Source: an uncultured Alphaproteobacteria bacterium (GTDB taxonomy: Bacteria > Pseudomonadota > Alphaproteobacteria > Puniceispirillales > Puniceispirillaceae). From it: a stretch of 5,500 bases of DNA. Under the pieces are notes generated by a model. It saw only the letters and a list, made by a program, of their open reading frames with translations. It did no database searches and was not told where the DNA came from. The stretch is from positions 1 through 5,500 of the forward strand of contig CAJWDO010000126.1 in assembly GCA_913031555.1 (NCBI GenBank). The letters are read 5' to 3'. The translations under genes and the position numbers were made by a program. Shown piece after piece: positions 1 to 5,026 of this stretch; the first letter of the stretch is position 1; every line of letters begins with the position of its first letter.

Positions 1-1099
1 CACGCGCCAGAAGCGTGGATGTCACGGCGATTGTTCCCATATCGCCGCCAAATTCCATTGGGCGAAGGTCATTCGCGGCAAAGCCTGTCGCGACGGCATC
101 CTCAATCCGTGCCGCCGCCACCGCATAGGCTGGCAGGTCGCATCTCTCGGCGAGATAGTCGAGCATCATCGCGCCGCTGAGAATGGCGGCAAGCGGGTTG
201 GCCTTGTCCTGACCGGCGATATCGGGGGCCGAACCGTGGGCTGGCTGGAACATCGCGTTCGCATCGCCGATTTCCCCGCAGGCGGCCATGCCCATACCGC
301 CGACAAGCCCACCGGCAAGGTCGGAAAGAATATCGCCGAACATGTTCTCCATCACCATCACGTCAAAATTCCAGGGTTGGCGCACCATGTCGAGAGCCAT
401 CGCATCAACATAGTTGTAGCTGGTCTCGATATCGGGGTGGTCCTGCGCCGCCTCATCGAAGATCGACCGGAAGAATGCCTGCGATTTGAAGACATTTGCC
501 TTGTCAACGCAGGTCAGCAGCCCGCGCCGGCCTTGCTGTTGGCGCCGTGCCGCCAGCCGGAAAGCGAAATCGTGAAGCTTGCGCGTCGTCTCGGCGGAAA
601 TTCGCATGATGTCAGACACCGCTGTCGGTGCGGTGGGATCTCCTTCGATCGGGGAACGATCATGCACCGCCGCACTGTAGAACAGTCCTTCGGTGGATTC
701 GCGGATGATCACAAGATCAAGGTTCCCAGCCCGTGGGTCGGCTAGCCGCTGCGGAGCGTTTGGATAGGCCCGCACCGGGCGCACGCCGGCATAAAGCTGA
801 AAGCGGTCACGAAGCCGAAGGTGGGGCGAGATTTCGGTGCCGTCAGCATGGCGCACCGATGGCAGGCCGATGGCACCAAGAAAGATTGCGTCGGCATCGC
901 CGGCACGTTCTTCGCCGCCGGGTTCGATGTCCTTGCCGGTACGGCTGAAACAGGCGGCGCCGGCATCAATGTTGTCACAGGCAAATTCCGGTGCGCCGAT
1001 GGACTTCAGTGCCGCTGCGGCGATGGCCAGCGTTGCATCGGTCACATCACCGCCGATCCCGTCACCCCGAATGACCGCCAATTTTGGTGTGCGTGCCAC
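1..1099 (-). CDS. Isocitrate/isopropylmalate dehydrogenase family protein (partial, 3' end cut by window edge)
   Basis: NAD-dependent oxidative decarboxylase of a 2-hydroxyacid (isopropylmalate, malate, tartrate or similar), expected in the cytoplasm. I translated 366 codons without a stop, close to the full 350-365 residues of the family, so only the extreme C-terminus is missing. Visible motifs are the N-terminal nucleotide-fold start RGDGIGGDV (11-19); arginines at 95, 97 and 107 in the substrate-binding region; IIRESTEGLFY (131-141); the catalytic lysine in VDKANVFKS (K200); metal-binding aspartates D232, D256 and D260 (VDAMALDM, FGDILSDL); and the cofactor loop HGSAPDIAG (288-296). The aspartate in that loop is typical of NAD rather than NADP use. 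The position of the catalytic tyrosine reads Phe140 with Tyr141 next to it. The start is GTG: an in-frame TAG lies directly before it and a good Shine-Dalgarno sits 9 nt upstream. Family membership is certain. The substrate is not: it could be annotated as LeuB-like or as a tartrate/D-malate dehydrogenase. Confidence 0.93.
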   Translation of the reverse strand, partial: MARTPKLAVIRGDGIGGDVTDATLAIAAAALKSIGAPEFACDNIDAGAACFSRTGKDIEPGGEERAGDADAIFLGAIGLPSVRHADGTEISPHLRLRDRFQLYAGVRPVRAYPNAPQRLADPRAGNLDLVIIRESTEGLFYSAAVHDRSPIEGDPTAPTAVSDIMRISAETTRKLHDFAFRLAARRQQQGRRGLLTCVDKANVFKSQAFFRSIFDEAAQDHPDIETSYNYVDAMALDMVRQPWNFDVMVMENMFGDILSDLAGGLVGGMGMAACGEIGDANAMFQPAHGSAPDIAGQDKANPLAAILSGAMMLDYLAERCDLPAYAVAAARIEDAVATGFAANDLRPMEFGGDMGTIAVTSTLLAR

Positions 1100-1329
1100 C
1101 TATACCTGTCCTTCCTGTGTGGACTTTCAGCCCCCGGCAATCCAGCTCGTATCAGAACATCGAATGCAGCCTGCCCCACGCCAGCTTCTGTGGGGTAGGT
1201 CATCACGGATTTCATCCGCAGGAGCAGCATGTCACCGGAGGTCCGATCAATCAATGCCGGGGGTGCGGCGCCGGACAGGGTATGGACGCGTTTTTGCGAA
1301 GGCGTATATCGATCCTTCAAAACTGCCAT
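1042..1329 (-). CDS. Doubtful 95-codon open frame overlapping the dehydrogenase start
   Basis: An ATG-started frame of 95 codons whose last 58 bases overlap the dehydrogenase start in another frame. I recognise no family. The middle part (residues about 32-65, beginning SGDMLLLRMKSVMTYP) looks more protein-like than the rest, with GC-ending leucine codons. The C-terminal part simply reads the dehydrogenase ribosome binding site and start out of frame and is rich in Trp, His and Arg, as expected of non-coding translation. No Shine-Dalgarno is evident before the ATG. It could be a short real gene, a decayed remnant or chance. I list it only because it fills an otherwise gene-free stretch and would be cotranscribed with the dehydrogenase if real. 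Confidence 0.15.
   Translation of the reverse strand: MAVLKDRYTPSQKRVHTLSGAAPPALIDRTSGDMLLLRMKSVMTYPTEAGVGQAAFDVLIRAGLPGAESPHRKDRYRWHAHQNWRSFGVTGSAVM
1109..1116 (-). promoter_or_regulatory. Shine-Dalgarno that fixes the GTG start of the dehydrogenase
   Basis: On the minus strand the sequence reads AGGAAGGA, followed by 9 nt and then GTG. Because the triplet just before this GTG is an in-frame TAG, no longer version of the protein is possible, so this ribosome binding site and the GTG define the start. Confidence 0.75.
1170..1199. other. GC-rich inverted repeat / hairpin in the leader of the dehydrogenase gene
   Basis: CCTGCCCCAC at 1170-1179 pairs with GTGGGGTAGG at 1190-1199, giving a 10-bp stem with one G-T wobble and a 10-nt loop. 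No T run follows on either strand, so it is not a classical intrinsic terminator. It lies about 70 nt upstream of the dehydrogenase GTG on the minus strand, so it could be a leader RNA structure or a chance GC-rich dyad. It also falls inside the doubtful 95-codon frame. Confidence 0.45.
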
Positions 1330-1355
1330 CCCAAATGTTAACAGGATCCCGGCGA

Positions 1356-1652
1356 TCAGTTGGTGGATGTGATGTTGGAACCGTCGCCCTGGGCAATCTC
1401 GAAATTCATCTCAAGCGCCCCGGTGGCTATGGTTTTGGTGGTATTATTTTCCATTGCCTGACAGCGGAGGCGTACGTGCGGAATGTTGTTGAGAGTGACA
1501 ATCTCAACAATCTTGAAGGGCAGGTTTGTCACCCGGCACGCCAGTATATCGCCAATTTCGTAGGATATGTTTTTTACCGATCCGAACAAAACGATTTCCG
1601 TTGCGAGGGATACTATTTCAATCGTGGGCTGAATTTTGGTTGAGAAAAACAA
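1356..1652 (-). CDS. Small hypothetical protein, 98 codons, TTG start
   Basis: I do not recognise a family. The frame is open for 98 codons. An in-frame TGA lies two codons before the TTG, so the protein cannot begin earlier. The translation has a balanced composition with alternating hydrophobic residues typical of beta strands (residues about 11-65; for example IEIVSLATEIVLFG, then CRVTNLPFKIVEIV) and a polar Asn/Thr-rich tail (68-75 and 92-98). There is no signal peptide, no membrane span and no clear catalytic motif. The early codons are more AT-rich at third positions than neighbouring genes, and no good Shine-Dalgarno precedes the TTG. It diverges from the HTH gene across a short region with an inverted repeat, an arrangement often seen for a regulator and its target. 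A real small beta-rich protein is plausible; a chance frame or the remnant of a longer gene is also possible. Confidence 0.4.
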   Translation of the reverse strand: MFFSTKIQPTIEIVSLATEIVLFGSVKNISYEIGDILACRVTNLPFKIVEIVTLNNIPHVRLRCQAMENNTTKTIATGALEMNFEIAQGDGSNITSTN

Positions 1653-1658
1653 AATTCA

Positions 1659-1673
1659 TGCTCAATGTGAGCA
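1659..1673. promoter_or_regulatory. 15-bp inverted repeat between two divergent frames, possible operator
   Basis: TGCTCA-ATG-TGAGCA is a perfect dyad with 6-bp arms and a 3-bp centre. It lies 7 bp before the start of the minus-strand 98-codon frame and 26 bp before the chosen ATG of the HTH gene. A -35-like TTGAGA at 1640-1645 is followed after 17 bp by a poor -10-like CAATGT at 1663-1668, which would fall inside the dyad. The position suits an operator for the adjacent HTH protein. That role is inference; a dyad this short can occur by chance. Confidence 0.4.
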
Positions 1674-1699
1674 GATGAACGGTTTGTTGTTTGGTTGTC

Positions 1700-2188
1700 A
1701 TGTCGCCCACTATGTCCCTTGAAGAAAATTTCCTGCCTATCTGGCGTCGATTTCTCGAAATGGAAATTATCCGCAGCCAGCATTGCCTGAAGGTTATCGG
1801 CAGCGCCAATGCCTATCTCGTTTTGCAGGTGATCTGCTGGCACCATTTACTGCTGGTTGGCGAGGAACTCGACGACACTTCCTATGACGCCACGCGTGAG
1901 AGTTGGATTGCCATATCTAACCAGACTGAGGCGAAGGGCAAGAAACTCACCTATGCACTGATTGCCGATCTCACTGGCCTCGACAAGGAGACGGTACGCC
2001 GCAACGTCAAGGCGCTTGCCGAGCGTGGCTTTGTGAAGGCGGACAGAAAGCTTGGGGTGATATATGCGCCAACCGAAGAACGGAGTGACCAGATCGTCAA
2101 TGAGCTCAATGTTGCCGAGCGCCAGCTTGTGAAGCAGTTCGCGAAGACGCTTGATCGATATGGCTGTCTGTCAACGTCAGAGGATTAA
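1700..2188 (+). CDS. Small winged-helix (HTH) protein, probable transcriptional regulator
   Basis: A protein of about 162 residues. Residues 83-112 (beginning LTYALIADLTGLDKETVRR) form a convincing helix-turn-helix, with the recognition helix at about 95-108 followed by a wing at about 113-122 (KADRKLGVIY), as in MarR/GntR-like winged helices. The N-terminal 80 residues are mostly helical with a hydrophobic stretch (about 38-53, including QVICWHHLLLVG) that is too polar for a sure membrane span and more likely a dimerisation or ligand-binding core. The C-terminal helix (about 128-155) may add to dimerisation. The start is uncertain: TTG 1691, ATG 1700 and ATG 1712 are in frame and none has a clear Shine-Dalgarno; ATG 1700 is chosen as the longest ATG form. 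The stop overlaps that of the convergent pirin gene. The DNA-binding role is well supported; family and target are not known. Confidence 0.8.
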   Translation: MSPTMSLEENFLPIWRRFLEMEIIRSQHCLKVIGSANAYLVLQVICWHHLLLVGEELDDTSYDATRESWIAISNQTEAKGKKLTYALIADLTGLDKETVRRNVKALAERGFVKADRKLGVIYAPTEERSDQIVNELNVAERQLVKQFAKTLDRYGCLSTSED

Positions 2189-2889
2189 CGTGCCTCGACA
2201 AGCCCCGGCACCTCGATGACCAGTATTTCGCTGTCGGCACTGGCGGTAAGGGTGATCTGTTTCTGGTCGGAAATGGCCAGCCCGTCACCGCGTTTCGCCG
2301 GATGGCCGTCAACTGTAATGTCGCCCTCGGACACCAGCAGATAGGCCTTACCCTCGATATGGTGTGTCAGTCCGGTACCCGCCGCCAGCGTCCCGGCATA
2401 GATCCGCGCGTCCTGATGGATCGACAACGGCGCCGACCCGTCACCCGAGACAAGAAGCGGCAGCGTATCGTCTGACGGCGTCTTTGGAAATTCGGCAGCG
2501 TTCCAGTTTGGCTCGATGCCAAGGCTTTTCGGCATGATCCAGATCTGGAAGATGTTTGTTTCCTCATCCTCCTTATTGAACTCGGAATGTGAGATGCCTG
2601 TGCCGGCGCTCATCACCTGCACATTGCCGGCGGTCGTACGCCCGCTGTTACCACGACTGTCCTTGTGAGTGATGGCGCCACGGCGGACATAGGTGATGAT
2701 CTCCATATCCGCATGCGAATGCGTGTCAAAGCCTGTATGTGGCTGGATCACATCGTCATTGATCACCAACAATTCGCCAAAGCTCATCTTCGCGGCATCA
2801 CGGTAGCTGGCAAAGCTGAAATGATGCCTGGCGTTCAGCCATCCATGGTTGGCGCCGCCAAGTTCGTCATATTTGTGGTGGGTGATCAT
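2185..2889 (-). CDS. Pirin family protein (YhhW/YhaK-like two-cupin metalloprotein)
   Basis: 234 residues, the usual length for bacterial pirins of the E. coli YhhW type (231). The N-terminal cupin (about 1-120) has the family signature NARHHFSFASY (19-29) and a complete metal site: H57 and H59 in FDTHSHADMEII, and H101 and E103 in GTGISHSEFN. The C-terminal cupin (about 155-230) covers the region IYAGTLAAGTGLTHHIEGKA onward. Pirins bind iron or another divalent metal; YhhW has quercetin 2,3-dioxygenase activity in vitro, but the natural substrate of most bacterial pirins is unknown, and some act through protein partners. A Shine-Dalgarno GGGAG (minus strand, 2898-2902) stands 8 nt before the ATG. 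The gene is divergent from the LysR regulator and converges on the HTH gene with a 4-bp overlap of stop codons. The divergent layout suggests, but does not prove, control by that LysR protein. Confidence 0.96.
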   Translation of the reverse strand: MITHHKYDELGGANHGWLNARHHFSFASYRDAAKMSFGELLVINDDVIQPHTGFDTHSHADMEIITYVRRGAITHKDSRGNSGRTTAGNVQVMSAGTGISHSEFNKEDEETNIFQIWIMPKSLGIEPNWNAAEFPKTPSDDTLPLLVSGDGSAPLSIHQDARIYAGTLAAGTGLTHHIEGKAYLLVSEGDITVDGHPAKRGDGLAISDQKQITLTASADSEILVIEVPGLVEAR

Positions 2890-3015
2890 CTGTTGAGCTC
2901 CCGGACCGGCTGTCGCGGTCGGTTCATGAAAATTAGATTTTCCCTATGTTAATCATCTTTTCTAGTAAATAAATGGCCTTGAATTCACTGGACAGGTAAC
3001 TTCAGGTTATTACTG
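2890..3015. promoter_or_regulatory. Divergent pirin/LysR intergenic control region
   Basis: This 126-bp region must carry the promoters of both the pirin gene and the lysR-type gene. It contains an AT-rich core (about 2930-2975). On the minus strand TTTATT, 16 bp, then TAACAT is a possible -35/-10 pair for pirin. For the regulator no strong promoter match is visible. An interrupted dyad ATTA(G)...(T)TAAT spans 2932-2953. The clearest element is the T-N11-A box at 2997-3009, listed separately. Confidence 0.6.
2997..3009. promoter_or_regulatory. Candidate LysR-type operator (T-N11-A box)
   Basis: TAAC-TTCAG-GTTA is a perfect 4-bp dyad around a 5-bp centre and fits the LysR consensus T-N11-A exactly. 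It ends 6 bp before the regulator's ATG and covers its only Shine-Dalgarno-like AGG. Bound regulator here would be placed to repress its own gene. T-N11-A alone is common; the dyad and the position make this one credible. Confidence 0.5.
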
Positions 3016-3930
3016 ATGTTCTATTCCTCGGCAGTTGAGATTTTTCGCGCGGTCATGAAGCGTGGCAATTTTGCCGGTGCGGCCGACGAGCTTGGCATTT
3101 CGGGCGCGGCGGTCAGCAAGCAGATCAAGTCTCTCGAACAGCGTCTGAATCTGGTATTGTTTTATCGTACGACGCGAAGTGTGGTGCCAACCGAGGCGGC
3201 GCAGCGCCTTGCCGATCTACTGGTGCGCAATCATGATGAATTCGGCACGCTGCTTGATCAACTGAGTGATGCGCAGGCGACGCCGTCGGGGCGGCTGCGG
3301 GTCAATGTGCCGATGTCGTTTGGCGAGTTGTTTCTGCGCCGGCCCATCGCCATATTCGCGAGGCGATATCCCGATGTGACTGTTGATGTCGATTTCGATG
3401 ATCGCCGCGTGCATCTTGTCGAGGATGGCTATGATCTTGTCGTCCGGATCGGTGTGTTGGAGGATTCCGGTCTGATCGCACGGCGGGTCGGTGATTGCCC
3501 GTTATATATGTGCGCCGCCCCAAAGCTTTTGGAAGATCATGGAACACCGGTCAGCCCTGCTGATATCCCGGCCTTGCCGGCGGTGATTTATTCGCTTGCC
3601 GCCGCCGCGTTGAGCTGGTCATGCCGTGATGCCGATGGCGCGCAGACGACAGTGGGACTGCGTCCGGCGCTCTATGCCAACAGTGCCGGCATGATGCTTG
3701 ATGCGTGTATCGAGGGGGTGGGAGTTGCCATCCTGCCGCATTTCAGCTGCGCCGACGCGCTGGCCTCCGGTCGTCTTGTCAGGCTTCTTCCCGAGTTTGA
3801 CACCGTTCCCGACCTTGGCATCTATGTTGTATATCCCGACAAGAGGTTCGTGCCTCTGAAAGTACGGAGTTTCATCGATGTCATTGCGGCTGAACTGGCA
3901 TCCCGGCAGGCCCGGTTTGCAAAATTATGA
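3016..3930 (+). CDS. LysR family transcriptional regulator (CrgA-like subgroup)
   Basis: 304 residues, standard LysR length. The N-terminal winged helix-turn-helix spans about residues 3-62 (EIFRAVMKRGNFAGAADELG, then SGAAVSKQIKSLEQRLN and LVLFYRTTRSVVPTEAA, all diagnostic). A linker helix runs from about 62 to 88. The co-inducer-binding domain occupies about 91-297, beginning SGRLRVNVPMSFGELFL, with RYPDVTVDVDFDDRRVHLVE, the DLVVRIG segment and VGVAILPHF in the second lobe, as in the CrgA-like group. It should bind DNA as a tetramer and respond to a small molecule that cannot be named from sequence. The ATG is preceded only by a weak AGG. It is divergent from pirin, the classic layout for a LysR regulator and a target, and is followed on the same strand by the SMP-30 family gene after about 100 bp, so either neighbour could be a target. 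Confidence 0.96.
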   Translation: MFYSSAVEIFRAVMKRGNFAGAADELGISGAAVSKQIKSLEQRLNLVLFYRTTRSVVPTEAAQRLADLLVRNHDEFGTLLDQLSDAQATPSGRLRVNVPMSFGELFLRRPIAIFARRYPDVTVDVDFDDRRVHLVEDGYDLVVRIGVLEDSGLIARRVGDCPLYMCAAPKLLEDHGTPVSPADIPALPAVIYSLAAAALSWSCRDADGAQTTVGLRPALYANSAGMMLDACIEGVGVAILPHFSCADALASGRLVRLLPEFDTVPDLGIYVVYPDKRFVPLKVRSFIDVIAAELASRQARFAKL

Positions 3931-4020
3931 GCGGGGATTTATCCGGGGTCATGTTCGGGTGCATGATCGCGGTTGCCAGACCGTTGGTGACATGCTTGAA
4001 CCGTGATCACCGGGTCGTTC

Positions 4021-4028
4021 GGGAAGGG
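4021..4028 (+). promoter_or_regulatory. Shine-Dalgarno that selects the ATG at 4033
   Basis: GGGAAGGG stands 4 nt before ATG 4033. The reading frame is open back to a GTG at 4003, but that start has no comparable site and would add ten residues lacking family similarity. The site therefore favours the shorter, 294-residue protein. Confidence 0.7.
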
Positions 4029-4032
4029 TGTC

Positions 4033-4917
4033 ATGGCTATTGCCGTTGAATGTGTGGTCGATTGCCAGGCAAGGCTTGGTGAAGGTGCCTGTTGGGATGT
4101 GGCGGACCGCGCCCTGTGGTGGGTCGATATAAAGGCTGGCCAGATTCACCGATTCGATCCCGAGACGGGAGATGATGCAAGTTTCGACTGGGGCGAGCCA
4201 GTGGCCTGCCTCGCGCGGCGTGATGCCGGCGGGCTGATCGTCGGGGCGGCAAGCGGGGTCCATCTGTTCGATCCCGAAACCGGTGTCCGCGATCTGCTGG
4301 CCGATCCGGAGGCAGGGATGGTTGGGAACAGATTCAACGATGGCACGACCGACCCGCAGGGCCGGTTCTGGGCCGGCACGATGCGGGATGACGGCTCGCC
4401 GCCGGAACGAAGAGGCCGCTTCTACCGGATAGATGCCGACCATGATGTGACATCCTGGTTCGACCCGGTCTTTACCAGCAACGGGCTGGCCTTCTCGCCA
4501 GACGGTTCGGTGATGTATTTCGCCGATACCAATCGCGATGTGCGGACTATCTGGGCCTGTGATTATGACCTTGATACCGGCACACCCTCCGGTCAGCGGC
4601 CCTTCTTCGACACGCGCCAGCTTGCCGGCCGACCCGACGGCGCCACCGTCGATGCCGATGGCTGCTACTGGATGGCCGGTTTTGGCGGCTGGCAGGTTGT
4701 GCGGATCACGCCGGACGGGCGGGTCGACCGGATCATCGAGATGCCGGTGGAACGCCCGACCAAGGTGATGTTTGGCGGCGCCGACCTTGCCACGCTCTAT
4801 GTCACCTCGATGGGAGACGGTCTTGCCGGTGATGCGGCACAGCCACAGGCCGGTGGCCTTTTTGCGATTACCGGGCTTGCCACGGGTGGTCTGCCGCAGG
4901 CTCGTTTTTTTGGCTGA
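4033..4917 (+). CDS. SMP-30/gluconolactonase/LRE family protein (sugar lactonase)
   Basis: 294 residues from the chosen ATG, the normal size of this six-bladed beta-propeller family. These enzymes hydrolyse sugar lactones (glucono-, xylono-, arabinono- or related lactones) to the sugar acids using one divalent metal ion. Metal ligands expected from human SMP-30 are all present: E17 in ARLGEGACWD, N150 in FTSNGLAFSPDG and D202 in RPDGATVDADG. Substrate-contact residues R100 and N102 in GNRFNDGTTDPQGRFWAGTM are also conserved. The repeated WWVDI, FAD and YWMA strands mark propeller blades. There is no signal peptide, so it should be cytoplasmic. It follows the LysR gene on the same strand and may be cotranscribed or regulated by it. 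No sugar dehydrogenase or dehydratase lies next to it, so the exact lactone is not known. The extreme 3' end also encodes a likely terminator. Confidence 0.95.
   Translation: MAIAVECVVDCQARLGEGACWDVADRALWWVDIKAGQIHRFDPETGDDASFDWGEPVACLARRDAGGLIVGAASGVHLFDPETGVRDLLADPEAGMVGNRFNDGTTDPQGRFWAGTMRDDGSPPERRGRFYRIDADHDVTSWFDPVFTSNGLAFSPDGSVMYFADTNRDVRTIWACDYDLDTGTPSGQRPFFDTRQLAGRPDGATVDADGCYWMAGFGGWQVVRITPDGRVDRIIEMPVERPTKVMFGGADLATLYVTSMGDGLAGDAAQPQAGGLFAITGLATGGLPQARFFG
4872..4911 (+). terminator. Likely intrinsic terminator overlapping the 3' end of the lactonase gene
   Basis: CGGGCTTGC (4872-4880) pairs with GCAGGCTCG (4896-4904), a 9-bp stem with two G-T wobbles and a 15-nt loop, followed at once by seven T residues (4905-4911). 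Stem plus T run is the Rho-independent pattern. It ends six bases before the end of the stop codon, so it would stop transcription between the lactonase and ppk2. The large loop and wobbles make it moderate rather than strong. Confidence 0.55.
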
Positions 4918-5026
4918 TTGAAGGTGTCATGCGGCAAGTGACGTGGTGGGACCATGGCTTCATTCGGAGCTTTTATGGTACAGACTGTTATCGCCACAAG
5001 CTGGTTTGTCTCTTTTGGAAAGAAGG

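Larger units (their letters stand above)
1100..1699. other. 600-bp stretch without a confidently called gene
   Basis: Between the dehydrogenase start and the HTH gene there is no recognisable family. The stretch holds the dehydrogenase leader with a strong GC-rich hairpin, two minus-strand open frames of 95 and 98 codons (the second more credible), and an inverted repeat near the right end. Its right half (about 1440-1700) is visibly more AT-rich than the flanking genes. I see no insertion-sequence ends, no tRNA and no intrinsic terminator with a T tract on either strand. Confidence 0.6.

Noticed and set aside
236..745. Plus-strand open frame of 169 codons with a His-rich run
   Set aside because: It is exactly antisense to the dehydrogenase, whose motifs are unmistakable on the minus strand. 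The His-rich segment is the reverse reading of the VMVMENMF region.
837..1643. Plus-strand open frame of 268 codons, the second longest on that strand after the two 304-codon frames
   Set aside because: It begins antisense to the dehydrogenase and crosses its start and the unrelated region beyond. Composition is Ser/Pro/Arg-rich, with no family resemblance and no ribosome site, so it is a chance frame.
4003..4010. Palindrome GTGATCAC between the LysR and lactonase genes, also an alternative GTG start
   Set aside because: An 8-bp palindrome with a GATC core is common and its flanks do not extend the symmetry. As a start codon it lacks a Shine-Dalgarno, whereas ATG 4033 has a strong one.
3931..4032. 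Search for a terminator or strong promoter between LysR and the lactonase
   Set aside because: No stem with a T tract and no good -35/-10 pair was seen. Only a widely spaced CGGTT/AACCG dyad is present, too weak to call.
3949..4443. Minus-strand frame of 164 codons opposite the lactonase
   Set aside because: It is antisense to well-supported SMP-30 motifs and has Pro/Arg-rich shadow composition.
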